Below are positions 1 through 6,955 of a DNA stretch of 64,000 nucleotides, one piece after another. The stretch comes from Pseudomonadota bacterium (GTDB lineage: Bacteria; Desulfobacterota; Desulfobulbia; Desulfobulbales; Desulfocapsaceae). A model generated the notes under the pieces. The model worked only from the letters and a program-made list of their open reading frames with translations. It was not told where the DNA came from and searched no databases. Location of the stretch: contig JAHJNL010000030.1 in the NCBI GenBank assembly GCA_018820855.1, positions 17,817-81,816 on the forward strand, given 5' to 3'. Both the position numbers and the translations under genes were made by a program. Within the stretch, counting starts at the first letter, position 1. Every line of letters starts with the position of its first letter.

Positions 1-560
1 ATAATGGTCTGCAGTGCGACCACAGCAAAGAGAAAAACAGCACCGCCGCTGAAGGCATAGATGAGATAGTTGCGACCGGCATGCAGGGATTTTTCTGTGC
101 CGCGATGAATGATTAAGGGATAGGTCGTCAGTGTGAGCATCTCGTAAAAAAGGAGAAAGGTGATGAGGTTGCCGGCCAGGGCAATGCCGATGGTTACGGT
201 GACACAGAGGCTGAAATAGCCGAAAAAGTGGCTGCGGTTGGGGGAACCTTCAAGGTATCCCACCGCATAGATCGTGGTCAGTAACCAGAGTACACTGGAC
301 AGAGTTGCGAACAGGGCAGACAGCGGGTCACCATTTAACAGCAACTCCACACCGGGAATTAGAGGCAGCCGGATTTCAAAGTTGTGACCGAAGTAAATTC
401 CCGTATCCATGGCCAGGATCAGTACTATCTTCAGAATTGATCCGCAGAGATTGAGACCTGTGCGCAAGCGATGCTTTTCTTCAGGCACACCAAAGATGAT
501 GATGCCGGGGATAAACGAGCTGAGCAGTATGGATACCAGGAGCCACTGTCCCCAGTTCAT
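1..560 (-). CDS. Proton-conducting antiporter subunit, MrpD/NuoM-like (partial)
   Basis: The gene starts at position 560 and runs off the left edge, so only about 186 N-terminal residues are visible. It encodes hydrophobic helices of the NuoL/M/N family; the segment LLFYEMLTLTTYPLI carries the membrane glutamate typical of the proton channel, and the region after it (HAGRNYLIYAFSGGAVFLF) fits the next helices. The ATG overlaps the TGA of the preceding D subunit by four bases (ATGA), so the two are translationally coupled. It is a second, distinct D-type subunit in the same operon, as in Mbh/Mrp-like modules of anaerobes. It could instead be the N-terminal part of an MrpA-like subunit; the C-terminus would decide. 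Confidence 0.85.
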   Translation of the reverse strand, partial: MNWGQWLLVSILLSSFIPGIIIFGVPEEKHRLRTGLNLCGSILKIVLILAMDTGIYFGHNFEIRLPLIPGVELLLNGDPLSALFATLSSVLWLLTTIYAVGYLEGSPNRSHFFGYFSLCVTVTIGIALAGNLITFLLFYEMLTLTTYPLIIHRGTEKSLHAGRNYLIYAFSGGAVFLFAVVALQTI

Positions 561-2077
561 GGCAATCCTCCTGAAAAGACCTGGGCCAAAGCCGGGTTGC
601 CCGTGCTCAGAATGTACAGGGGCCAGGAGGCGGCCAAGCCGAGAAACAGGGAGATCATGGCCAGGACCAGAGCCGGCCATTCCAGCAGCGGTGAAGGTGG
701 GGTGGATTTTGCGGATGAATAGCCTTCGGGAATGACAAAGAAGCGGGACATGACCCGAAATACGTAGGTCATTGCCAGTAAACTGCCGATGATGACCACC
801 AGGGCCCACCACCATTGCGAGGAAGCCAGGGCTGAGCTGAGCAGCAGCCATTTGGCAATAAAGCCGCCCGAGGGAGGCAGTCCCATAAGGCTGACCCCGG
901 CAATACCGTAGGCTAAGACTGTGATCGGCAGGTTGGCCCTGATCCCGGTTAGATCATTAATTCGGTCATGGCCGAGATGGAGAAAGACAGTGCCGGCAAC
1001 CATGAACATGGCTGATTTTGCACAGGCGTGGGCCATGGCCATAAAGATTACGATACTCCATACCTGTGTGCTGCCATCTATCCTGGCCAGGGGAAAGGCA
1101 ATGAACAGGTAACCGAGTTGAGACACAGTGGAATAGGCAATCATCAGTTTCAATCTATGCTGGCGCATGGCCTGTATGGCGCCCCAGAGAATGGCGACTG
1201 CACCCAGTGTTCCCATAACGTTCAGGGCGGGAGTTGTTATGAGTTGGGCAAACACTTCAAACCATAATCTGAACAACAGGTAAAACGATCCTTTAACCAC
1301 CAGGGCGGAAAGGATGATACTTACAGGTGCAAGGGCATTGGCATGGGCAGGGGGCAACCAGAAATGCAGGGGAACCAGGGCTGTTTTCAGAAGCAGGCCG
1401 ACACTCATCAGAGCCAGGGCTGCACTTATGCCTGGTTTGTTCATGGGAACATTATGCAGTAAATCCAGATCCAGCACTCTGCATGACTTGTAAAGAAACA
1501 CAACTCCCAACAGGAAGGTAATTGATCCGAGAAGGTTGACAAGCAGGTAACGAAATGATGCAAGTTGAGACGCGGGTTTTCCGGAAAGAGCCGCCAGGGA
1601 TGCGGCGGCGATTGCAATAAGTTCAAGGGTTACATAGAGATTAAAGATGTCACTGGAAAGAAACAAGCCATTTAAACCAGCCAGCAGCAGCAGCCAAAGG
1701 GGCCAGAAATAGCGTTGCTGGTGCTGATGTTGAGAAGCGCGTTTTGGGTCAAGTATACGATAGGAAAAGTACCCCCGGGCATATAAGGTGATGGCAAGGC
1801 CTGTGACTGCGGTCATCAGCAGCATGAGTAATGCCGGACCATCGGTTCGCAGGGTGATGCCAAGCGGTGGCTGCCAGCCGCCCATGTGGCAGCGCATGGG
1901 GCCGTAAGAGAGGAGCTGGCAGGTCAGAATAGAAACGGCAAGGAGGTTGGCCAAGGCAGCGGTCAGGGCAATGGCAAAAATTCCCCGATTGAGGAGAAAG
2001 GAAAGCAGGCCTGCGATCAGTGGCAGAATGACGGGAATGATCATCCATGATGGAGAAGTAAGTTGCAAAGAAGTCAC
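557..2077 (-). CDS. mnhD: Na+/H+ antiporter subunit D (MnhD/MrpD-like)
   Basis: 506 aa, about 14 hydrophobic helices, the normal length for MrpD. Such subunits carry ion or proton translocation in Mrp antiporters. Visible family features are the helix with NLYVTLELIAIAAASLAALS (channel glutamate), the lysine helix GLLLKTALVPLHFWLPPAHA and the broken-helix region HACAKSAMFMVAGTVFLHLG. The start overlaps the stop of the C subunit by four bases, and the stop overlaps the start of the next D-like gene. It belongs to the minus-strand operon that begins near 4535. Confident at the family level; the transported cation cannot be read from sequence. Confidence 0.93.
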   Translation of the reverse strand: MTSLQLTSPSWMIIPVILPLIAGLLSFLLNRGIFAIALTAALANLLAVSILTCQLLSYGPMRCHMGGWQPPLGITLRTDGPALLMLLMTAVTGLAITLYARGYFSYRILDPKRASQHQHQQRYFWPLWLLLLAGLNGLFLSSDIFNLYVTLELIAIAAASLAALSGKPASQLASFRYLLVNLLGSITFLLGVVFLYKSCRVLDLDLLHNVPMNKPGISAALALMSVGLLLKTALVPLHFWLPPAHANALAPVSIILSALVVKGSFYLLFRLWFEVFAQLITTPALNVMGTLGAVAILWGAIQAMRQHRLKLMIAYSTVSQLGYLFIAFPLARIDGSTQVWSIVIFMAMAHACAKSAMFMVAGTVFLHLGHDRINDLTGIRANLPITVLAYGIAGVSLMGLPPSGGFIAKWLLLSSALASSQWWWALVVIIGSLLAMTYVFRVMSRFFVIPEGYSSAKSTPPSPLLEWPALVLAMISLFLGLAASWPLYILSTGNPALAQVFSGGLP

Positions 2078-2409
2078 TGGCCGGATTCCTCGGGAATCCT
2101 ACCCTGTTTTTTTCGACCCGGTAGGTCAAGGTTCGATGTCTCCTGTACCCGGCAGGCCAGGAGCAGGGCTAGGGCCGTGACACTCACCGAGACTACAATT
2201 CCGGTCAAAACCATGGCATGCGGTACGGGGTCGATTTGTCCCATGCCCAGAGGTTTGTAAGCGGTGGCGACGAGAATCAGAAAAACCCCGGTGGACATGA
2301 CGTTGACTGCCAGAATCTTGCGCAGCGGATGGGAGTGGACAATGAGGGTGAAAAATCCCATGGCAAAGAGGAGCAGCCCGGTCATGCTGTAAAGCAGAGT
2401 CGTGATCAT
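2074..2409 (-). CDS. mnhC: Na+/H+ antiporter subunit C (MnhC, NuoK-like)
   Basis: 111 aa with three membrane helices, the size and topology of MrpC/NuoK. The GMGQIDPVPHAMVLTGIVVSV stretch matches the family core (PxPxAxVLTxIVV). It overlaps the B subunit upstream and the D subunit downstream by four bases each. The C-terminal tail after residue 90 is polar and probably cytoplasmic. Confidence 0.93.
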   Translation of the reverse strand: MITTLLYSMTGLLLFAMGFFTLIVHSHPLRKILAVNVMSTGVFLILVATAYKPLGMGQIDPVPHAMVLTGIVVSVSVTALALLLACRVQETSNLDLPGRKKQGRIPEESGQ

Positions 2410-3185
2410 GGCTTCTCTCCGTTGCCGCTGCTTTCAGTTGGGTTGTTGCTCTGCGGGCGTTCATATTCAGGATGGCCACCGGCGAAAAGTGATGACAGGG
2501 TAAGACCGATGGAGATGGCGCAGGCTATCTCGATGAGCAGGATCAGCCAGCCGGCTGTCTCTTCTGGGTAACCAAGCAGGTTACCAGTGAAAAAAAGGCA
2601 GAAAAGGGCGACCCCGACAAAGAGCAGTGGTCCAAGAACCAAGCCAATACGGAGCAGTTGCGCGGGAATAGCGCGCAAGCAGGGGAGGTCGGTCACTAAC
2701 AGCAGAACCCCGGCCGCCCCAAGAATTGCGCCGCCCTGAAATGCGCCTCCCGCCAGATGGCTTCCCTGCCACACGAGGTAGGCTGCAACAAGAAACATAA
2801 GGGGGACAAGTAACCGAACGACTCCCATCTGCACCGGGCTCGTATTCGTCACCTGTCGAGGAAAAGGAGCTTTTGCCAGAGACCAGGCACCGATTACGGC
2901 AAGCAGCAGTACCATGACCTCCAGCAACGTGTCATAACCGCGAAAATTCAGGAGAACTGCGGTCACAGAACTTTCCACCCCGCTGTGCTCCTGCATGCTG
3001 ACCACAGCGTCTGCAAGTCCAGGGGTATCGTCGGGTATGATCCAGATAATGGTGCCAAGTGCTGTGATCAGGCAGATAATGAGAAACAGGAGCAGCCGCT
3101 GAAAAGCGTCAAGTCGTTTATTCCTGTTTTGGGCCTGTCTTAGGATCTTTTCCTCTGTTTTCATCGCTGTCAAGTCTTCGTTCAC
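2406..3185 (-). CDS. mnhB: Fused MbhE-like/MnhB antiporter subunit B
   Basis: 259 aa. The N-terminal half has one helix followed by a segment (EHSGVESSVTAVLLNFRGYD, then a second helix) that resembles the MbhE-type gas/antiporter subunit; the C-terminal half is a clear MnhB domain with VVRLLVPLMFLVAAYLVWQG and a glycine-rich helix (LAGGAFQGGAILGAAGVLLL). In many operons these are two genes or the E-like part is the tail of MrpA; here they are fused. The ORF start overlaps the DUF4040 gene by 68 bases; an internal ATG at 3164 is an alternative start. The stop overlaps mnhC by four bases. Confidence 0.88.
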   Translation of the reverse strand: MNEDLTAMKTEEKILRQAQNRNKRLDAFQRLLLFLIICLITALGTIIWIIPDDTPGLADAVVSMQEHSGVESSVTAVLLNFRGYDTLLEVMVLLLAVIGAWSLAKAPFPRQVTNTSPVQMGVVRLLVPLMFLVAAYLVWQGSHLAGGAFQGGAILGAAGVLLLVTDLPCLRAIPAQLLRIGLVLGPLLFVGVALFCLFFTGNLLGYPEETAGWLILLIEIACAISIGLTLSSLFAGGHPEYERPQSNNPTESSGNGEKP

Positions 3186-3438
3186 CTTTACGAGTTCGAT
3201 TCATTCGTCTGAGGGCGGAAAGAAAAAGCGGTCCTGTCAGTCCGGCACCGAGAGCTGCCTCGGCCAAGGCCACATCCGGTGCCCGCATCCTGACCCAGGC
3301 AAGGGCCATCAGCAGGCCAAAAGAGATAAACAGTACAACCGCCTTGAATATATCTTCAGTGTTCAGCAGGTACCAGGCAAGCCAGAGCATGGTCAGGACC
3401 AGGATGATGTCAAAGAGCGTGAGGATGAAATAGTTCAT
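3118..3438 (-). CDS. DUF4040/MbhD-like antiporter subunit
   Basis: About 106 aa from the ATG at 3438, which overlaps the mnhG stop as ATGA. Three helices; the second and third contain GLLMALAWVRMRAPDVALAE and AALGAGLTGPLFLSALRR, the signature of the DUF4040 domain that is the C-terminal part of MrpA in aerobes and the separate subunit MbhD in anaerobe complexes. Its separate existence places this operon with the Mbh/Mrp-hybrid type rather than the classical seven-gene Mrp set. The tail is highly charged and overlaps the next gene. Confidence 0.88.
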   Translation of the reverse strand: MNYFILTLFDIILVLTMLWLAWYLLNTEDIFKAVVLFISFGLLMALAWVRMRAPDVALAEAALGAGLTGPLFLSALRRMNRTRKGERRLDSDENRGKDPKTGPKQE

Positions 3439-3737
3439 GGTCGCGTCCACGGCTGTATGTTTTTCTGCATGGCGCTGCGCGCAATGAGATGGCAGGAGGC
3501 AGAGCTTGCGATCAGTACCAGCAACCAGATGAGCAGGAGCTTTGCCGTTACCGCCCAGCTGGCGGATTGAAGGGCAAGGCCGCAGACAATACAGCCAAGG
3601 CCGACATTATCTGCCTTGGTCAGTGCATGCAGCCGGGTGTAGATGTCCGGAAAGCGTATCAATCCCACGGTGCCGGATAGGAAAAACGGCAATCCGAGGA
3701 TGATGAGCAATGTGCCGCTATTGTATAGGATTTCCAT
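3435..3737 (-). CDS. mnhG: Na+/H+ antiporter subunit G (MnhG)
   Basis: About 100 aa from the ATG at 3737; the longer frame to 3776 would need a TTG and more overlap with mnhF. Three helices with the MnhG hallmark GLIRFPDIYTRLHALTKADN, followed by GLGCIVCGLALQ. The gene overlaps mnhF by about 20 bases and the DUF4040 gene by four. Small accessory membrane subunit of the antiporter. Confidence 0.93.
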   Translation of the reverse strand: MEILYNSGTLLIILGLPFFLSGTVGLIRFPDIYTRLHALTKADNVGLGCIVCGLALQSASWAVTAKLLLIWLLVLIASSASCHLIARSAMQKNIQPWTRP

Positions 3738-4005
3738 GATTTCTTTTGCTGCTGTATTGCCAGGTGCGGCGGACAAAAGTCATTGTGGCCAGTGCTGCCA
3801 GCAGGGCAAAGACCAGAGCAATGTCGAGCAGCACGGGGGTGCCCATGCCTGTTCCGAGCAGCAGCAGGATTGCAACTCCGCAGGTGCCGAATAGTTGGGC
3901 TGTCATCATTCGGTCAGCGGCCGTGGGGCCTTTCAATATGCGAAACATGCCTGTGGCAATGGCAGGGAGTAAGATCAGGGCAAAGACTGTATGCATCCAG
4001 CTCAT
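3718..4005 (-). CDS. mnhF: Na+/H+ antiporter subunit F (MnhF)
   Basis: 95 aa with three helices. The motif RILKGPTAADRMMTAQLFGT is diagnostic for MrpF (GPTxxDRxxA). The start overlaps the mnhE stop by four bases. It follows E and precedes G as in Mrp operons. Confidence 0.94.
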   Translation of the reverse strand: MSWMHTVFALILLPAIATGMFRILKGPTAADRMMTAQLFGTCGVAILLLLGTGMGTPVLLDIALVFALLAALATMTFVRRTWQYSSKRNHGNPIQ

Positions 4006-4535
4006 AGACTTTTCTTTTTGTCGGATGATATATGTATCAGGGCAGCAACGTGGTATTCAAGGTTCTGAATATTTGCCCAAATGGGCAGGCCTCGGTCAAG
4101 GGTATGAATGGTTACCTGGTTTCCATGCAGCTCGGCACTCAGGGTGCCGGGGAGGAGGCTGATGGTGTTGACAAAGAAAATCCTGGCTGATCCTTCCGGG
4201 AGAAGTGTGACGTAGGAAACCAGGCCCGGATTGAGAAGCTGTTTCGCAGAGAGTGCACGTCGCATGACATCAATGCCGCCACGAAAAGACTGATTCAGGA
4301 AAAAAGGAACAAAACGTAAGGCGCCGCTTAGGCTTATAGAGTAGTGAGATGAAGGAGCCAGCATGAGGTTCAGCTTAGAGGCGATCAGCACAGCAGGCAC
4401 TCCGACAATCCAGCTTGATATGTCGGAGCCGGTCAGGACAAACCAAACTGTAGAGAAGACAAGGATGCGGAAGAAAAATTGTGGGGAAAAACTGACAAAG
4501 GTGAAATCTTTAACAAAGCGGTGATCTCGGATCAT
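4002..4535 (-). CDS. mnhE: Na+/H+ antiporter subunit E (MnhE)
   Basis: 177 aa, first gene of the antiporter operon. Two N-terminal helices are followed by a cytoplasmic domain; the segment FVNTISLLPGTLSAELHGNQ is the conserved MnhE motif (NxISLTPGT-like). The ATG at 4535 is preceded by a purine-rich stretch. Promoter signals must lie in the AT-rich DNA between here and the PilZ gene, which is transcribed divergently. Mrp-type complexes exchange Na+ for H+ and in anaerobes can be tied to energy-conserving complexes; no partner hydrogenase or dehydrogenase is visible in this window. Confidence 0.94.
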   Translation of the reverse strand: MIRDHRFVKDFTFVSFSPQFFFRILVFSTVWFVLTGSDISSWIVGVPAVLIASKLNLMLAPSSHYSISLSGALRFVPFFLNQSFRGGIDVMRRALSAKQLLNPGLVSYVTLLPEGSARIFFVNTISLLPGTLSAELHGNQVTIHTLDRGLPIWANIQNLEYHVAALIHISSDKKKSL

Positions 4536-5118
4536 GGCATTCGCTCTTTTTTTCCTTGTGTCTGAGTCAGTATTTTAAAAGTAACCCATTATCTTATTTT
4601 CTGATATTCCGGCAGACGAAGTCAAGGGATTTCTTGGGGGACGGTTGTTCTGTGTTTCGTTTTATATCATTAATATCAATATATTACGATATTCTCTGCG
4701 TAATTGGCTGATGCACTGTTCTTTGTTGTAAGTCAGGAGGAGGGAAATGCGATATCTCTTGGTATTGAATCTTGAGTGAACTGTTCCGTAATTATTTGAT
4801 GGTTTTTTAGTGGTGTTAAAAAAAAAGTTGGGTGTTTTGGTTTGGTGATCACAGGTTAACCTTGCCGTTTCTGCTCTTGTATTTTCCTTTTGTTACGTCA
4901 AGATACGAAAAAGTATTACCACATTTTTTATGCGCTGTAGGTAAATATACCTAATAGAAATACATTGTTTTAATGCTTTACAAAGAAAGCTAAGAGATGT
5001 TAGCATTGATAGATGGAAAGGTAATTACAGTTTTGGTATATTCCGTGGTGGGATGGGCGACATGTTGGTGCACTGTCACCTCAAAGAAAAACACTGAAGA
5101 CGTGGGAGGGATTGAACT
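4536..5118. promoter_or_regulatory. Divergent intergenic region between antiporter operon and PilZ gene
   Basis: 583 bases of AT-rich DNA without a convincing gene. It must hold the promoters of the minus-strand antiporter operon and of the plus-strand PilZ gene. A perfect inverted repeat TAGGTA-aata-TACCTA lies at 4938-4953, about 165 bases before the PilZ start, and could be an operator. A short plus-strand frame at 4997-5191 overlaps the PilZ gene and is not supported. Confidence 0.4.
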
Positions 5119-5592
5119 ATGTTATATCATCCGGATTTTATTGTCTACCTCTGGTTGGTTCCTATTTTTTTTCTTGTGTTCCTGCCATTGACTCTATCGC
5201 TAGGCAGTGATCTTCTCAAGCTGACTCGACGCTTTTTGCGTTCCAGAGAGCTACTTGCTAAAGAAAAAAGGAGAGACCCGCGCTTCATTCCAGGTAAAGG
5301 TGCATTTGCCGAGATCACTGCAGGCGACACGACTTGCACAGGTCTGGTCTGCAATATTTCCCGGTTGGGTATCAGTTTAAAACACCTTCCGGATATCTTT
5401 TTTGATAAAATGGATAAATTAACTATTGTCATCAGAGGGGATGGTGTTGACCAGAATCTGTTGGTCAAACCGAAATGGGTATTGGCAACAGACTCAGGCA
5501 AACGGCTGGGTGCAGAAATTGATACCGCTCCTCCTAGCTGGAGGCAATTTCTTATGCAGTCAAAAAGATTGAGCCAGTCTGAACTGGCCTGA
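5119..5592 (+). CDS. Membrane-anchored PilZ-domain protein
   Basis: 157 aa. Residues 8-30 form one membrane helix, then a charged linker, then a PilZ domain from about residue 50. The two c-di-GMP contact motifs are present: RRDPR at 51-55 (RxxxR) and NISRLG at 79-84 (NxSxxG), so binding of cyclic di-GMP is likely. The ATG at 5119 has a GGAGGG ribosome site eight bases upstream. It stands alone; a diguanylate cyclase is encoded 1.4 kb further on. What the receptor controls cannot be told from sequence. Confidence 0.85.
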   Translation: MLYHPDFIVYLWLVPIFFLVFLPLTLSLGSDLLKLTRRFLRSRELLAKEKRRDPRFIPGKGAFAEITAGDTTCTGLVCNISRLGISLKHLPDIFFDKMDKLTIVIRGDGVDQNLLVKPKWVLATDSGKRLGAEIDTAPPSWRQFLMQSKRLSQSELA

Positions 5593-6403
5593 CAATAGTA
5601 TGATTTTGTCAGGTAAGACGGTTGCTTCTTTCTGCTTTGACTTCAACCACGATAATACTCTACTGTTCGGCAGCGGCAGTGATGTCTTTCCGGTCAAAGA
5701 ATAGAGAGAGGGTAGCCCGGCTTCCATCGTCAGCACAAGTCCGCTTATGGATAGTCACAAATTCATTTGTTGCTTTGCGGTGTCTGTCTGTTCAAGAGCA
5801 GAGAATAAGGAGAAAGATACTGTTTCTCTTACGGGTGGGTTCCGCTCCGCTTGCTGAAACCTTGGAGAGACCGGTTGCTTTCTCACTGTCACCTGTGGAG
5901 TAGATATTCCCATCACTGCTTTTACCACTGCGTACGGTCAAGCAAAACGAGTGCTGACCTGTGCTGAATCCAGGCGACAATGCCTTCGCTGCCAGTCGAC
6001 TCATTTCCTGCAACATTCATTTTTATACTCTTTGGCGGTCTTCGTGATTCCTCGCCCCTGCTTGGGTATGCTGCACAGGAGCCAGGAATCACGACCAGTC
6101 AGCTTCCCTTAACATCTTGGCTCAAATAGGAATTTTCTGAGGAACACAATGAACTCTGGTGTGTTTCTGGCTGTAACAGCAGTTACTGCGGGGACATCTT
6201 CAGTTAACGAGAAGATGTTCAAGAGCATATTAAATCAAAAAAAATATCTCTTTTAGTAATGTTGTCATATTTGAGGATGCAACAGGACAAGTAAGTGAAA
6301 AAGATGTAGTTGATCAATACGTTCACTGACTCTGAGGGTGCAAGCGAAACCTTCTTGCATCTGCAACAGATTTCTTTTCCGGTTTTGAGAGGCAAAGAAA
6401 ATA
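5593..6403. other. Gene-poor region with a possible broken short gene
   Basis: 811 bases between the PilZ and PsiE-like genes. The longer frames on either strand (5622-5903 plus, 5792-6016 minus) lack family resemblance and good ribosome sites. The only coding-like trace is at 6149-6329: an ATG after CTGAGGA opens a 35-codon frame that ends just after an A8 tract; removing one A extends it to 59 codons ending with VVIFEDATGQVSEKD, which recalls the N-terminal part of DUF2239 proteins. I see no repeats or terminators of note. Confidence 0.3.
6149..6329 (+). pseudogene. Possible frameshifted remnant, DUF2239-like
   Basis: Frame 6149-6256 (MNSGVFLAVTAVTAG...) stops at TAG right after eight consecutive A residues; the other frame continues as SNVVIFEDATGQVSEKDVV and stops at 6329. 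The phrase VVIFEDATGQ resembles the conserved I(F/D)DDATGR segment of DUF2239 proteins, which are near 190 aa. If so this is a truncated and frameshifted fragment. The resemblance is short and may be chance. Confidence 0.22.
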
Positions 6404-6874
6404 ATGGATAGAGAACAAGAAAAAGAGCGTCTGGTTGAACCGGGTCATGATCTCATTAAGGAACATGAAGATCCGTATATAGAGCTCTTGCATCGGATAA
6501 TCCGTTTGGCAGTAAAGGTATTGGCAGGTTTGATGGTCGTGGTCATCGTTTGGGGTATCGGTGATGTTGTCTATGTTTTGTATCAGCGCATAATCGAGCC
6601 GCCGTTTTTGTTGTTAAGTATTAATGATATCCTGGCAACATTTGGGGCTTTTCTGGCAGTATTGATAGCTATTGAGATTTTTATAAATATTACCATGTAC
6701 CTCAAGACAGATGTTATTCCTGTCAGGCTGGTAGTGGCCACGGCTCTGATGGCTATTTCACGTAAGGTTATTATCTTTGATTTTGATGAAATAACCCCCC
6801 CGTTTGTGATTGGAGTATCAGCGACTGTCTTAGCTCTTGGTATTACCTATTGGCTCATTTCAAAAAAGACATGA
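6404..6874 (+). CDS. PsiE-family membrane protein
   Basis: 156 aa with four predicted helices: about 30-55, 72-96, 103-122 and 130-152. The pattern FGAFLAVLIAIEIFINITMY followed by DVIPVRLVVATALMAISRKV and IIFDFDE matches the PsiE family (phosphate-starvation-inducible E), whose biochemical function is unknown. The N-terminal 30 residues are acidic and basic mixed, probably cytoplasmic. It is monocistronic and followed by the convergent diguanylate cyclase gene. No Pho box was recognised upstream. Confidence 0.85.
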   Translation: MDREQEKERLVEPGHDLIKEHEDPYIELLHRIIRLAVKVLAGLMVVVIVWGIGDVVYVLYQRIIEPPFLLLSINDILATFGAFLAVLIAIEIFINITMYLKTDVIPVRLVVATALMAISRKVIIFDFDEITPPFVIGVSATVLALGITYWLISKKT

Positions 6875-6955
6875 CAACAGTGCTGTTCTGGCCCAGGTGG
6901 AAATGGACTTTGGGACCGTTTGCTGTAAGGGGATATTCAGTTCCCCGGACGGAGT

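Noticed and set aside
4997..5191. 64-codon frame overlapping the PilZ gene start
   Set aside because: Overlaps the better supported PilZ gene in another frame and ends inside it.
5622..6016. Frames on both strands in the PilZ-PsiE gap
   Set aside because: No ribosome sites, no recognisable domain and mutual overlap.
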